NCBI GenBank assembly: GCA_963848175.1
Contig: CAWKCO010000006.1
Coordinates: forward strand, 372,001-436,000
Origin: JAMZMI01 sp963848175
GTDB taxonomy: Bacteria; Bacteroidota; Bacteroidia; Cytophagales; Cyclobacteriaceae
DNA length: 64,000 nucleotides
Reading direction: 5' to 3'
This document shows, in pieces, positions 19,527-30,746 of the stretch (position 1 is the stretch's first letter; each line of letters opens with the position of its first letter). A program made the translations under genes and the position numbers. A model generated the notes under the pieces. It was not told the origin of the DNA and made no database searches. It worked only from the letters and a program-made list of their open reading frames with translations.

Positions 19527-19778
19527 GCAAATAACAGGTTATTATTTGCGGTGCAAAGCTATCGTGTTAGGGCTAAAATCTGAACATTAAATGGGAAATT
19601 AATTTTGATGTTTTAAAGAAGGGAGTTATTGGCTCGTAATGCCTATGCTTAATATTTCAATTCTTCTATTTTTTTAAAGCATCACCAAAGAAGGCAACCA
19701 TTTCTTTGAATTTATTTAATCCAGTGATATTGTGGTTGTTTTCTTTCATGTTGCTATGAAAGATAATAATTTCACGGC

Positions 19779-20297
19779 ATGGTGAAAAAGATAGCCGTGG
19801 TGGGACCTGAATCTACTGGCAAAAGTGAGCTATGCCAGCATCTGGCGCGTGATTACAATACCGAATGGGTGCCAGAGTATGCCCGTGTGCATCTCGATAG
19901 GCTGGAGCGTCCTTACGAAAAGGAAGACCTCACCCTGATGGCGCAAGGTCAACTCGCATGGGAAGATGACAAAGCAGAATACGCCAATAAATACCTTTTT
20001 TGCGACACCACTTTGCTGACTATCAAAATCTGGAGTGACCATAAATATGGCAGCACCGATCCATGGATTGAGGAGGAGCTCAAGCGGCGAAAGTATGATT
20101 TCTATATCATCGGAAACATTGATTTGATCTGGCGACCAGACCCGCAAAGAGAGCACCCGAAGCTCAGAAAGCATTTTTTAGACATTTTCGAAAATTACCT
20201 GAAAGACAACCATTTGCCCTATGCGATAGTGTCTGGAATAGAGGATGATCGCACAGCAAATGCCGCTAAAGCGATAGACGCTTTTTTCGGGGAATAA
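19779..20297 (+). CDS. NadR-like AAA ATPase/ribosylnicotinamide-type kinase
   Basis: This 172-aa protein has the P-loop GPESTGKSEL (about residues 8-17), EYAR (34-37), MAQGQLAWED (about 54-63) and FCDTTLLTIKIWSD (about 74-87), the signature of the NadR C-terminal kinase domain. The adenylyltransferase and HTH parts of full NadR are absent. In Bacteroidota such kinases often stand beside a PnuC-type transporter and a TonB receptor, where phosphorylation would trap the imported vitamin. Here the matching transporter is at 27418, so the link is suggestive only. The natural substrate, nicotinamide riboside or another, is unproven. Confidence 0.78.
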   Translation: MVKKIAVVGPESTGKSELCQHLARDYNTEWVPEYARVHLDRLERPYEKEDLTLMAQGQLAWEDDKAEYANKYLFCDTTLLTIKIWSDHKYGSTDPWIEEELKRRKYDFYIIGNIDLIWRPDPQREHPKLRKHFLDIFENYLKDNHLPYAIVSGIEDDRTANAAKAIDAFFGE

Positions 20298-20330
20298 TGA
20301 TTGACTATACGTCTGTGTAAAGGCACAAAA

Positions 20331-20362
20331 TTCTGATTGCGTTGAACTAAACGCAATCAGAA
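20331..20362. terminator. Bidirectional hairpin terminator
   Basis: TTCTGATTGCGTT pairs perfectly with AACGCAATCAGAA over 13 bp with a 6-base loop, between two convergent genes. There is no long T tract. Confidence 0.65.
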
Positions 20363-20392
20363 CGTTGAGTGTCCAAATAACAAAGTGCCGTT

Positions 20393-23300
20393 TTATTTCC
20401 TAATTACTTTAACTACTTGAGAGTAAAGCCCACTATTATCGGTGACTGTCAGGTAGTACGTTCCGGAGGGGTAGTTTCCTAAATTTACAGTTTCAGAATT
20501 CAACCCTTCCTGATGTTCCAGCAATTGATTTAATATCACCACACCGTGAGCATTGGTTACCCGCAGATTTAGATTGATATACTTTTTTGTAATGTTGTAC
20601 TGAAAGTGTAAGTAATCACTAGTAGGGTTTGGAAAGAGCTCGATATCCTCAAGTTGAAACTGGTTGCCTGAAAGTACTGAGGACGAGGATATCTCATTTT
20701 GAGTCACTTCAATACCCGTTTCTTTAATCAATACATCTACTTCTATCACCTGATTTCTTTTACCTTCTCCGATAATAAATTCTACTTGAGCGTTTGGGTC
20801 TAGTGGAACACCTGGGAACTCAATACCTAAAAGGTATCGTCCATCTTCCACTCCCTCAAAGTTAAAATATCCTTCGTCATTCGTTTCTATGTAATATGAA
20901 ATGTTTTCTTCCAATTCAGGTAAGAGACCCAATGTACGCCCAGTGCTCTTAAATTTTCTCATGGAACATGCCGCCTTTCTTACTTTTCGTCGAGCCAGGG
21001 TTCTGGACGTTTCTTCATTCACAGGGTCGGAGGCTTCACGAAAGATTTCACCGCGGATCGTAGCTCCATCCGTAGCAATGGGTGATGGTTCAATAGTCAA
21101 TAATTCGATATTCACTTCAGAGGTGGCTCCAGTGAGAAACAGCGTGTCTGCTTTTTGATAGGTCTCGTGGCTAGTATAATAGGTTTGGATAGCTCTGGCA
21201 TATTGAGCCCTAGATCGATTTGGCTTAGCCACAAGTACAAAATTGCCCAAAGTCACGTCTTTAAGTGTAGTTTCCAGAGGAAGAGACGGTAGTGCTATCC
21301 TCCTTAGAAAAAGAACCTTTAAGGGTTTGACGATATAACACAATTTCTGCATCGTCTACGGCTATAAAAGCGCCATTTTTCTTTATTTGCACTACTGTAA
21401 AGTTCAGTATGTGCTAGAATGCTCCATATTGAACTCTCCATTGTTAGTCCATAAATTCAGGATGGTGGCAGATTGATGGTAGGTGCCTGGATTATTGGCA
21501 CCAACTGGAGCAAGGATGCATATGTGAGCAATAGCTGAAACTTTTCTATATTCTCTTACATCATCATTCAAACTTGTAACCCGGCTCTTAGTTCAACCAA
21601 ACTTCCATCCACAACTTTTATCTGATATAAAGTTGGGGTTAGCACACACTCACATCTGTGCCCACCCTCAACTAGGTTAAATATGGTTGTTCCGTATCCT
21701 CTTTTGGCTGAAGCAACTAAACTGATGACTTCTATTTGGTAGTAAATCTTTGAATGAAGTCTGGGTTTTGACTCAGTTTAGACTGTGGTTATAGTCTTGT
21801 CAATTGTGCTCATGTCTAGGAAGCGACTGAGAGGCTCTATTTTGAAAGGTCAGAACCTGTATTGCAGACAGGGTAACCAAATATCATTGGTACGTTACTA
21901 ATTGGAATCCCGTTGTCAGGAGTTCTAGATGTGTGACCCTACCATTGGGGGTGATTTTACTCCATACCATCTTGTTTAATGGGAAAGAGAGGTACTTCCA
22001 GCTCAGCTCTGATTTTTCCAATCCAGCCATTTGTTTCTGTATAAAATTCTATTAAAGCTGCTTTATCTACTTGAGAGGATTATCAATATCAAAGAGATCT
22101 GGGTGGAAGCATTCTCTCACTGTAAATATTGTTGTTATGGTGAAAATACAAAATCTTTTATGTTGGTTTGTCTATGTAAAAGTTGCTTGTGTAGGAGGCA
22201 TCATCATCATGTTCTCTGTGCGTGGAGAATAGTAGTGTACTACTTCCTGAGTTCCAGTTCTGCTTCTAATAATGGAGCCAACTACTCCATCCCTTCAGCA
22301 TTGGTGGTAGTGGAACCATCATGGCTTCCTCTAAAACTGCGATAATTGCTATTCACCTGAGCCTAAAGCCATGGTCAGAGTAGTCTCTACTTAAATAAAC
22401 TCCCTTTATTACAAAGAGACTGGTTCGCTATTAATTGACTTTTGTACTATGTAAAATACTTCTAATTGTGTAGATTAGTCATTGTCATCTCCAGGTGAAA
22501 TATAGTTTCTATTATAGCTTCAGTACTGACGAGGCATCGGGATGGACGAAGTGAAAACGTTATAGCGCCGTAAATCCAGCATATTTTGTATATCGCACTA
22601 CGCTTATACATCGACGGATAGGTTCGAATATAGTCATTGTCGTCATTGATATCAAAGTCTATCGCTGGCAATAGCGTCGTTGCCTTTATCATGTATTGGA
22701 TGGCTGAGTTGATCTCTTTACCTCCACTAATGGAATGCTGATAGGAGGTACCCGATCCGACATTTTAAATGGTAATAATCCTTGAAATCTAAAGAAAGTG
22801 CTTGAGAATTTAGACTGGATGCAGAAAGAACTATTCCTATCGAATGTCCCATTAAATTATAGTTGGAAGTAACTGAAATGATCCCATCCTCTTTCGTGAT
22901 ATCATTTTTCCATTACCAGTGAATATACAAGTTGGCACAGTTACAGTTCCTTGATATTTAGCCCACTGATATCTTCTTCTCGAACTATTGTTGATGATGG
23001 CAATCATCGAGATTTCGAGGATGATGGAACCCACAGCAGTAGCCCGCCGATGCTTGGTCGAATTATTCCTGGGAATGTGCAATTGAAATTCTCACTATTC
23101 CGTTTTTCTCAAATAGGCCTCCTCCATCACTTTTGAATTCGATTCTCTCGAATGTGCAGTTCATGGAGATCAGCTTTTCGGACAATATAAACAAAGCTCC
23201 TTCCTTGCCTGAGAGAAGCTCTCACCTTTTTTGAAATAAATTTCCAGTGTATTTAAGCTTCCTGTGTCAGTCACGAATATTGTTTCCTCCATTTGCTCCT

Positions 23301-24313
23301 ATTTCAGTAATAGCCTTCTTTACTAATAATGTTCTGATCTCTCAACTTCTACAAGTTGTATGTGAGTTTGGGTTCCAGAAGTTTGAAGTTCTTTGTCTGT
23401 ATGTATTGAAACTTTGTTAGCGCCAGGGCCTTGAATGACGACATTTTCAGACACCAGTATTTCACTTTGTGTTAGTTAAATAAATTTAGTCTCGTCCAAA
23501 TCTACGTCGATGGTGATATAATCCTTATCTAGATCTGTATTGGTTTGGGCAATTGCGGCTCGTATCGTGCCAGTACCTTCATCTCCATTACTGGTAACTC
23601 TATATAGCCATTGAGTGCCATTCTTTAAAACCCCATCCCCAGTTCCAGGCAAGTTATTCGCAATTCGTGCATTTTCAACCTCTATATCATCATCAAATCT
23701 CAATACCCGACTAAATCAGAGTCATTATTGCTTTTCATTGCGATATTTTGCTTGATCTGTCCTAGGGAGAGAGAGCTCTTCAATATCTTAACCTCATCCA
23801 TGTCTCCTTAAAAAAATGAACTAAGCCTTCACTTCCACCACTTGCACATTTTCTCAACGAATCACCAGTCGAGCCAAATTCTTTAAAATCAACATCTATA
23901 GCCCCTTCCTTACTTCCATCAATAGTAGAATTGTATTTTTTTCCATCAAATGCTACTGATGCATGTACCCATTTTTATTAAGTTCTACGGGCTTATCAGA
24001 AAAGAAATCGCATGTGAGGGGTGGCTGATGCCTAAATATCCTTGAGCGTTAACGTAGAAGATGAATATAGAAGATTGTCGATTTTTCCAATTAGAGACAA
24101 TTACTTTAGTCTCTTCAAAAACTTCGGGTCTGATCGATGCGGAAATTGTAAAATGGTCACTAGAGTGCGCTAGCAATTGAAGGAATATCGTTATCTGCAC
24201 CTATATTCACGTATGACTTAGGCGATAAAATGGAGCGGTATTCCGGAGGCAGCTGAGAAAAAGCGTTATGTAAGATTATGCAATGAGCACAAGATAAAAG
24301 TAAACTTCTTCAT
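20393..24313 (-). CDS. Large T9SS-secreted surface protein, heavily frameshifted
   Basis: The start is probably the ATG at 24311-24313 (MKKFTFILCSLHN, a signal peptide). A LamG-like stretch follows near 23985-24200 (HFTISASIRPEVFEETKVIVSN), then a parallel-beta-helix lead (about 23476-23703) with GDEGTGTIRAAIAQTN, typical of adhesin-like repeats. The C-terminal third (20393-21352) is intact: an SpaA/CNA-like beta domain (DEGYFNFEGVEDGRYLLGIE) and the T9SS sorting tail ELFPNPTSDYLHFQY...YPSGTYYLTVTDNSG...VVKVIRK. The middle, 21353-23475, has no long frame. Joined length would be about 1,300 residues. Whether the many frame changes are decay or read errors cannot be decided from sequence alone. 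Confidence 0.65.
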
Positions 24314-24724
24314 AGTCTGAGATTATTATCTTTGTAATCAATTGTGGTAAAAATTAGAGGGATTCTTCTGATAGGGTTAGATAACCGTGGGGCTTGAATT
24401 CAATGGTTTTTCAAAAAACTGTGATTCGACTATCACGCGATATTTAATGGTAACCACGATTCCAGGTCGCCTTGATTCCAGCTTGAGAGGAAAAAATTGA
24501 TTCTTTGAGCAGCCAGACATCCCTTATGAGGAACGCATTTTTCATAGTGTCAAATCTTAACCCCTTTAAATTCTTCTAATAAAACTAGTTTTGAAAATTT
24601 ACATTATAACAAATAACTCATTTTCTTTAAGCTTCATGACTTTATGCAGTAGCAAATGGGGGTGGATGAATGCTGCTTCACAATTCTCATATTCATCCAA
24701 GCCTCTTCATTACCTTTGTGCTAT
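24314..24724. other. Spacer upstream of the TPP riboswitch
   Basis: This AT-rich stretch lies between two divergent genes and must hold the promoter of the riboswitch transcript. I cannot point to a clear TAnnTTTG element or any other feature. Confidence 0.4.
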
Positions 24725-24815
24725 TAAAAGGGGTGCTAATTTTTCTAAAAGGAGGTATCTAGGCTGAAATTATACCCATAGACCTGAATCCCGGGTATGC
24801 TGTAGGGAAGGTCGG
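24725..24815 (+). promoter_or_regulatory. TPP (thiamine pyrophosphate) riboswitch, THI element
   Basis: The conserved blocks occur in order: AAGGGGTGC (24728-24736), GGCTGAAAT (24772-24780 region), ATACCC, ACCTGAATC, and CCGGGTATGCTGTAGGGAAGG at the 3' side. These match GGGGTGC, GGCTGAGA, TACCC, GAACCTGATC and GGATAATGCCAGCGTAGGGA of the THI box, with a few missing bases like those in the neighbouring genes. TPP binding would switch off the receptor-transporter operon that starts about 75 bases downstream. Confidence 0.82.
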
Positions 24816-24890
24816 GGACCCAGCAATCATAACTCATTCAGGAGAATTCCCCTCCCCTGGTGTGAGGTTAAACTTATTATCAACAAAAAA

Positions 24891-27347
24891 ATGAGAAGTT
24901 TTGAAATGGCCTTAATGGGCATTCTGGGTTCATGTGACTGTGCATGGCCAATATCTATCAAAGGAAAAGTGAAAATGAACTGGTGAAGCATTGCCGGGAG
25001 TGACTGTTGTGATCAAGGAATATTCCAATGGGCTCTGTAGCTGATGGAGATGGTAATTATGCAAATCACTGAGTTTAGAAATGTGGTGAGTATGTAGGCA
25101 AAACCAGTTCTCAGGTTTTGATGAGCAACAGCAAAACGTAACCGTCAGGACTCAGTATGAAAAAATACTTCTGGTTGGAAGGATAATGTTATTTTGAATG
25201 ATGCTGTGACGGTTCACGCCATGAGGGCAAATGAACGAAGATCTACTACCTATGAGAATGTATCGAAAGAGGAAATCTCAGAGTGAGAATTTGGCAACGA
25301 GATTTACCTGACTATTCAGTAATGACTTGATCGATTAACCGTTTAACTCAGACGCGGGAGCAGGGTAGGTTACATGGTGATGCGCATACGCGGAAGTGAT
25401 GGCAAGCCGTATCAATGTGACGGTGAATGGTATACTGATCAATGACTCAGAATCTCACAGGCACTTCTGGCCAATGATGCCTGATTTTGCTTCTTCGGTG
25501 AACAATCTGCAGATTCAGCGAGGAGTCGGGACATCTACGAATGGGGCAGGAGCCGTTGGAGCTACTATCAGTATGCAGACCGGACAGCCATCCGAAGAAG
25601 CATTTGGCCAAATTGACAATTCCTATGGTTCTTCAATACGCGCAAGCACACGGTGATGTTCAATAGTGGCTTGATTCAGGATCGATGGGGTTTGAAGGAA
25701 GGTTGTCGCAGATAGGCTCTGATGGATTTATTGATCGTTCTGTGTCGGATTTGAAATCCTATTATTTGTCTGGCGGGTATTATGGCGAAAAGACTACCGT
25801 GAAAGCCATCACCTTTGGGGGCAGAGGAAGTCACACAGCAGCGTGGTACGGCACACCAGAGGCCGAACTCGAGGAGATTCTGCCGGAATTTCGGATGAAG
25901 GACAGCATGGGGAGGTGAGACTACATTCAGGACAAATTGATAATTCTAAAAATAGCAATCGCAAGTTTAATTATTACACTTATGACAATGAAGTGGACAA
26001 CTACCAGCAAGACCATTATCAACTTCACCTGAGCCATTTTTCAGCGAAGCGCTGAATATCAATGCGTCAGGTCATTATACTTATGGGCGTGGGTATTTTG
26101 AGCAGTATCGAAATCAGGACGATTTTGAGAGTTATGGACTTGAAAATGTCTTGATTGGAGATTCAACTATCGAAACAACAGACTGATCCGCAGAAGGTGG
26201 CTGATAATCATTTTTACGGTGTTACGGGATCCATTAATTATCGTGGATCGAACTGGTCTACTACCTTGGGTGGAGCTTACAATTTCTATGATGGAGATCA
26301 TTTGGTGAAATCATTTGGGCGCAATATGCGAGTAATCGAATATCCGAGAACGGTACTATGACAACTATGGACAAAAGAGTGATTTGAATGTGTATTCTAA
26401 AACAAACTATCAGGCCACAAGTAGTCTAAATTTGTTTGTGGATTTGCAGGTGCGCAGAATCGACTATAAAACCAAGGGAATGGACAATGATCGTTCTATG
26501 ATAGATACGGGAGGAGATTACTTCTTTTTCAATCCAAAACTTGGAGCTACTTATGACCTCTCTCCAATACAAGCCTTTACGCCTCTTATGCAGTGGCCAA
26601 TCGTGAGCCCGTAAGGACGGACTTTATAGACGCTCCTGCAGGAAGACACCTAAGCACGAAACGCTTCGAAACTTAGAGGCTGGTATTCGCACGGCTTCTT
26701 CTATGTTCAGCTTTTCAGCTAATTATTTTCTGATGAGCTACGAAAATGAATTGGTGGCAACTGGTGCGGTTAATGATGTGGGTTCTTCTATTCGCGTGAA
26801 CGTGGACAATAGCTATCGTACAGGTATAGAGCTTGTGGGAGGAGTAAAGTTTTCTGAGCTTTTAGAATGGCAAGGGAATATTGCCTATAGCGAAAACAAA
26901 ATCGAAGAGTTTAATGAAGTGGTTTATGATTATGCTTTTGAATTTGGGACGGAAGGTTACGAAGTAACCAATACGCATAACGATACGGACATTGCATTTT
27001 CTCCTAATCTAGTGGCAGGAAGTATTTTTACAGTTACGCCTGTCAAAGGCCTTTCTATGCAATTATTGAGCAAATATGTCAGTGAGCAATATTTGGACAA
27101 CACGAGCAATAATAATAGAAAACTGGATGCCTATCTAGTTAATGACGTACAATTGAGCTACAGCTTTTCTGTGAAGACCGTAAAAAACATCACTGCATCA
27201 TTACTGATCAATAATGTACTGGATCATAAATACGAAGCAAATGGATACACATGGGGCTATATGTATGATGGCTTTTTGTACCAACAAAACAATTATTACC
27301 CGCAAGCGGGAACGAATTTCCTATTAGGGCTTTCACTAAAATTTTAG
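24891..27347 (+). CDS. TonB-dependent receptor, thiamine-type, heavily frameshifted
   Basis: From ATG 24891 a signal-like leader and a carboxypeptidase-regulatory-like domain are visible (LPGVTVVIKE, then VADGDGNY in another frame). The plug region is clear at 25396-25656: INDSESHRHFWPMMPDFAS and LQIQRGVGTSTNGAGAVGAT. Barrel fragments follow and the last 214 residues (26703-27347) are intact, ending in GTNFLLGLSLKF with the C-terminal aromatic of outer-membrane barrels. At least eight indels are needed to join about 800 residues. The TPP riboswitch before it and PnuT after it indicate thiamine or a precursor as ligand. It is either a pseudogene or a badly sequenced gene. Confidence 0.75.
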
Positions 27348-27368
27348 ATAAGAACCATCTATTATTCG

Positions 27369-27393
27369 GAGGAGCGATAGTTAGTCGCTCCTC
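27369..27393 (+). terminator. Hairpin between receptor and pnuT
   Basis: GAGGAGCGA pairs with TCGCTCCTC across a 7-base loop, 22 bases after the receptor stop. The following T-rich stretch is short, so it may attenuate, not fully stop, transcription into pnuT. Confidence 0.55.
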
Positions 27394-27417
27394 TATTCTT
27401 TGCCAAAACCTACAGCC

Positions 27418-27990
27418 ATGCTTGATTCTTTAAATTTTGAATTGACCCTTGAGATCATTTCTGTGATATGCGGATTGATCTATCTGGTACTCATCATCAA
27501 ACAAAATATTTGGGGATGGCCATTTGGGGTTATAGGTTCGGCTATCGCGATCATACTTTTTGTTGAGACCAAGCTTTACTCTGAGGCCATACTTCATGGC
27601 TACTATGTGATCATAGGAATCTACGGCTGGTGGCTGTGGAGCGCACCAAAGAAGCCACTAAAAATCACTACTTGGCAATGGTGGCATCACCTTATCGCGA
27701 TTGTCTCCTGCTTCAGCCTTACCGTAGGAACTGGCTATCTCTTCGATACTTATACAGATGCCGATAAACCTTATTTTGACGCTACTACTTCTATTTTCAG
27801 CTACTTTGCAAGCTATCTGGAAGCCAAAAAAATCTTGTCTTCGTGGATTTATTGGATCGTTATTAATCTTTTCACCATTGGGCTTTATCATACCAAAGAC
27901 CTTTCGTTCTACTCAGGCTTGATGGTCGTATATCTGGGGATGTCCGTATTTGGCTATATGAAGTGGAAGAAGGAATTTCAGCTACAGTAG
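27418..27990 (+). CDS. pnuT: PnuC-family transporter, probably thiamine transporter PnuT
   Basis: This 190-aa inner-membrane protein has about seven hydrophobic helices and PnuC hallmarks: NIWGWPFGVIGSAI (about residues 29-42), AILHGYYVIIGIYGWWLW (about 60-77) and a C-terminal GLYHTKDLSFYSGLMVVYLG. PnuC proteins carry vitamins by facilitated diffusion, and those under TPP riboswitches in Bacteroidota (PnuT) carry thiamine. The ATG at 27418 is chosen; an in-frame TTG at 27400 would add six residues. Its place after the riboswitch and receptor fits thiamine uptake. Confidence 0.88.
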   Translation: MLDSLNFELTLEIISVICGLIYLVLIIKQNIWGWPFGVIGSAIAIILFVETKLYSEAILHGYYVIIGIYGWWLWSAPKKPLKITTWQWWHHLIAIVSCFSLTVGTGYLFDTYTDADKPYFDATTSIFSYFASYLEAKKILSSWIYWIVINLFTIGLYHTKDLSFYSGLMVVYLGMSVFGYMKWKKEFQLQ

Positions 27991-28015
27991 CTGTTCCAGT
28001 AGGGGTCATTTATCT

Positions 28016-28759
28016 TCACTCCGGTGCAGAAAATAGAGAAACGGAATAATCGGAACAGATCCGTGTACTATGCTGACCGTGACCCGGGACTACGGTCTTG
28101 ATATCGGAAATCGATTATTTACTTTCGCACGGTTCCAGACCAGTCATGCACACTTGCTTCTGCTCATAGCCTTTGTACCGTTTACTCCCGAGATCAGGCA
28201 TCCGCTAAAGAGCACTTCTCTGCAGGGATGTAGCTCACAACACCGTCTTTAGCATGGCTGTGCAAGGAAGACGCAATGTATGCTACCTCCTCCCACATAA
28301 GACACGAATTCAACACCAAAACCTATCATTGGTAAGTTATCTTATCCTCCTTCTTGAGCTAATTCTTTGGTGAGTTCATTGGCAAATGAAGGAATGTGGC
28401 AACCATGACAACTTTGAGTCGACCAAGACAATCATCATGGGAATGGCCTATGATCACCGCTCTCAACTTCAAGTCTGAATTCGACTGCACCCAATTCAGC
28501 AATCTCAACAGAACAGAATCGTTCTGAGGTGTATCGAAAAAAATCGCCTCTTTCCCACCTACGAATGGATCCATCGCAAGGGACAAGCCCAAAACTCTGC
28601 CTTTGCAAACAGGATTCATGAGATAGAAATTTCTGGAAATGGGGATGATCTGGAAGCTATCAGAGACAAGACACTTTGGGTTTTCTTCACATTGTTCAAA
28701 AAACAGGACAAGCAGAGAAACACTACACATGCTCTGCTCGATTTCTGAGACAGTTTCAT
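28016..28759 (-). pseudogene. Relic of a class B1-like metallo-beta-lactamase
   Basis: From the ATG at 28757-28759 a signal-like leader is read, then in another frame SDSFQIIPISRNFYL, GGKEAIFFDTPQNDSV, LRLLNWVQSN and the zinc motif IIGHSHDDCLG (HxHxD). After a frame change near 28425, HIPSFANELTKELAQEGG is read, then sequence like HAKDxVVSYIPAEK, LFSGCLI (the zinc cysteine) and VVPGHG (the last zinc histidine). The order and motifs are those of subclass B1 beta-lactamases. Several indels and probable substitutions are needed, so as sequenced it is not functional. It is convergent with pnuT and follows a DUF4136 lipoprotein gene. Confidence 0.65.
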
Positions 28760-28780
28760 AGACCATGCATTCCTGTTGAA

Positions 28781-29360
28781 TTATTTCTGAATCTGGTTAT
28801 AAGCCAGCAAGCGGTATTGGTTGAGAATCGTGCGAACAGCGTATTTGGCATCTTTGCTGAACATGGTAGCATCATCAAACAGCCCACTGGCATACCCTTG
28901 CCAGATTACGCTGTGTGTTTTTCTGTCGATAAAATCAATAACTAGGTGCCTTTTCGAAGTGCAATTTGACGTTCATTATATTTAGCTTCTTTTATTTGAG
29001 ACAGATCTTGATCTTCGGTATCTTCTAGGCCAAAAGTTTGTTCCCAATTTTCCAAGTCTAGCTGTTCATATCCTTGCAGTTCAAAATCCGCATCGAAAAC
29101 TTTATATGCGACCAGATATCGAAGGCTTCTGCTCATCGAATTCATATCCCTGAGAACTCCAATCTCCTCACAATCTCATCCCGAATGAGCATGTCGCTCA
29201 TGCCGTTGTAATTCACAGTGTCCCTGGTGTCTAAAAAACAGAAGGTTTTGTACTTTCTAAAATTGCCTCGGTAGCTATAATCATAATCCACTACATACTC
29301 GCGCTCCGCAACACATCCTGTGAAGAGAATAACTAGAAGAATTAGTAAGGTTCTTGTCAT
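28781..29360 (-). CDS. DUF4136 lipoprotein (two frameshifts as sequenced)
   Basis: The start MTRTLLILLVILFTGC gives a lipoprotein signal with cysteine at residue 16. VDYDYSYRGNFRKYKTFCFL and DMLIRDEIVRRLEF are the DUF4136 opening. The frame changes near 29146, resuming as LVAYKVFDADFELQGYEQLD, and again near 28945, resuming as LVIDFIDRKTHSVIWQGYA and ending YRLLAYNQIQK before the TAA at 28781. Joined it is about 190 residues, the normal size. It is an envelope lipoprotein of unknown role. Confidence 0.75.
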
Positions 29361-29555
29361 ATTTGGTAAAATTTAGATGAGACCAAATGACAATAACAAG
29401 CTTGTGCATTTTTAATCACGCAAGTTTTGGGATAGCTATTAAGTCATGTTAATAAACAAGGTCTGTCATATTCAATTGATGATTCGAGTGATCTCAGAGT
29501 CGAATCATATATTTTTGGTTCTTATAAATATACTACACAGAACAGTCAGAAGAAA

Positions 29556-30191
29556 ATGTCCTCTCACCACATTGTCAGGGATGAGCAAGAGCCAGCCTTG
29601 ATCATCGAAAGTATTAACCAGCAACAATGGCCAATGGTTTTACAACTTTTGGAATGGTCTCCTACGGTGGTTGCCTCCGAGGAAGTGGTGGAAGAAATTG
29701 TGGACATAGGTCATAAAGTTGACATTGCGATCGTAGCATCAAGTGCCGTAACACGCTGGTCGGATTTTTTGCAGATTCAAAAACCAGTGGAAGTTGTGGG
29801 ACTAAATAATGACAATTTCGTCCTCAAGGCCATTTCATCTCTAAAGATGCGAAATCACCGGGCGATAAATATTATTACCTCCAATACGCAGCTTTTTGAA
29901 CTTATCTCCATCTTAATCACTCATAAGGAGGCAGTAGATACGGTTATCTTCACTGAAGATCAGAAACATATTTTGTGTAAAAGCATGGTTTTTAAGAAGT
30001 GGCTGCCAGATTTCAGTATGCTTTCCGTGATGCCTCTTCAGGACAAAACATTTGTAAAAACCAATGGCTTTGATCATGATCTGGATAATGAGTATTTGCC
30101 AGAGGGCATCTCTCTACATCGCAAAATGGAAGGTGAGATCACTATTAAAGCCACCAAAGTGCCTTTTTTGATCTCTGAAACTTTGGTTTGA
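29556..30191 (+). CDS. Thiamine pyrophosphokinase-like protein lacking catalytic residues
   Basis: This 211-aa protein aligns, from memory of the family, with the Bacteroidota thiamine diphosphokinase: N-terminal SSHHIVRDEQEPALII, LLEWSPTVV, then a middle IDIGHKVDIAIVASS-like region, FEKW-like FKKWLPDF and LDNEYLPEGISLHRK near the end. In active enzymes the LEWSPTVV block is followed by a DGA, then a GDFD acidic motif and a TDLEKAL motif; here these are replaced by ASEE, VASSAV and NFVLKAI. It is therefore likely a non-catalytic or repurposed paralogue, perhaps TPP-sensing. It lies close to the thiamine uptake genes, which supports the homology. Confidence 0.62.
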   Translation: MSSHHIVRDEQEPALIIESINQQQWPMVLQLLEWSPTVVASEEVVEEIVDIGHKVDIAIVASSAVTRWSDFLQIQKPVEVVGLNNDNFVLKAISSLKMRNHRAINIITSNTQLFELISILITHKEAVDTVIFTEDQKHILCKSMVFKKWLPDFSMLSVMPLQDKTFVKTNGFDHDLDNEYLPEGISLHRKMEGEITIKATKVPFLISETLV

Positions 30192-30194
30192 AAG

Positions 30195-30586
30195 ATGAAT
30201 ACAAATCGAAAGGTTAATTTGATAGTTGGTCTTCTGCTATTGTTGTGTTTATCCTGTCTGGACAATACATGAAGCATGTGTTCTTGCCAGAAAATACTGA
30301 TGAACTGGTAATGAGAATGCAAATACGCGCGAGTCACATTTACATCCCTTTTGTGGCAGCATTGAATGTTATGGCTGTCGGTGTGCTTAAAGCGGATCAC
30401 GCAAGTAAGCTCCACAGAGTTTTGGAAGTGATATTTGGTAGTAACATTGATCGCCAGTGCGGTATTTGCTTTTGTCTCTTTTGGCACGAACATACTGGTG
30501 ATTTGATGATCGAGGATTTACCAAGTGGATGGGTGAAGTCATTGTTGGTGGGAATGGGAGCATATGGTTCTGTCCAAAATATTTGA
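30195..30586 (+). CDS. Small integral membrane protein of unknown function (frameshifted)
   Basis: From ATG 30195, four bases after the upstream stop, the protein begins MNTNRKVNLIVGLLL and shifts frame near 30245 to continue FILSGQYMKHVFLPEN, MRMQIRASHIYIPFVAALNVMAVGVL, LHRVLEVIFG and so on to LLVGMGAYGSVQNI. About four hydrophobic segments are visible, and a further frame change probably falls near 30440. I do not recognise a named family. Tight spacing suggests an operon with the thiamine-kinase-like gene. Confidence 0.5.
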
Positions 30587-30746
30587 GAAATCGGGCAGTT
30601 AAGCAAAGAAGAATTGGAGTAAAAGGCTTAATTCTAATATAACCAGCAAATTCTGGCAGTTTATATGTCGAAGTTTCGACAATCTTCGTGATTTATGCCG
30701 ATTCATTCGTGTCAATTCATTGTTATTCCTTCCGGAAAAACTTAAA

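Noticed and set aside
27418..27990. PnuC protein considered as a nicotinamide riboside transporter with the NadR-like kinase at 19779
   Set aside because: The TPP riboswitch and receptor immediately upstream favour thiamine; the kinase is 7 kb away behind a terminator.
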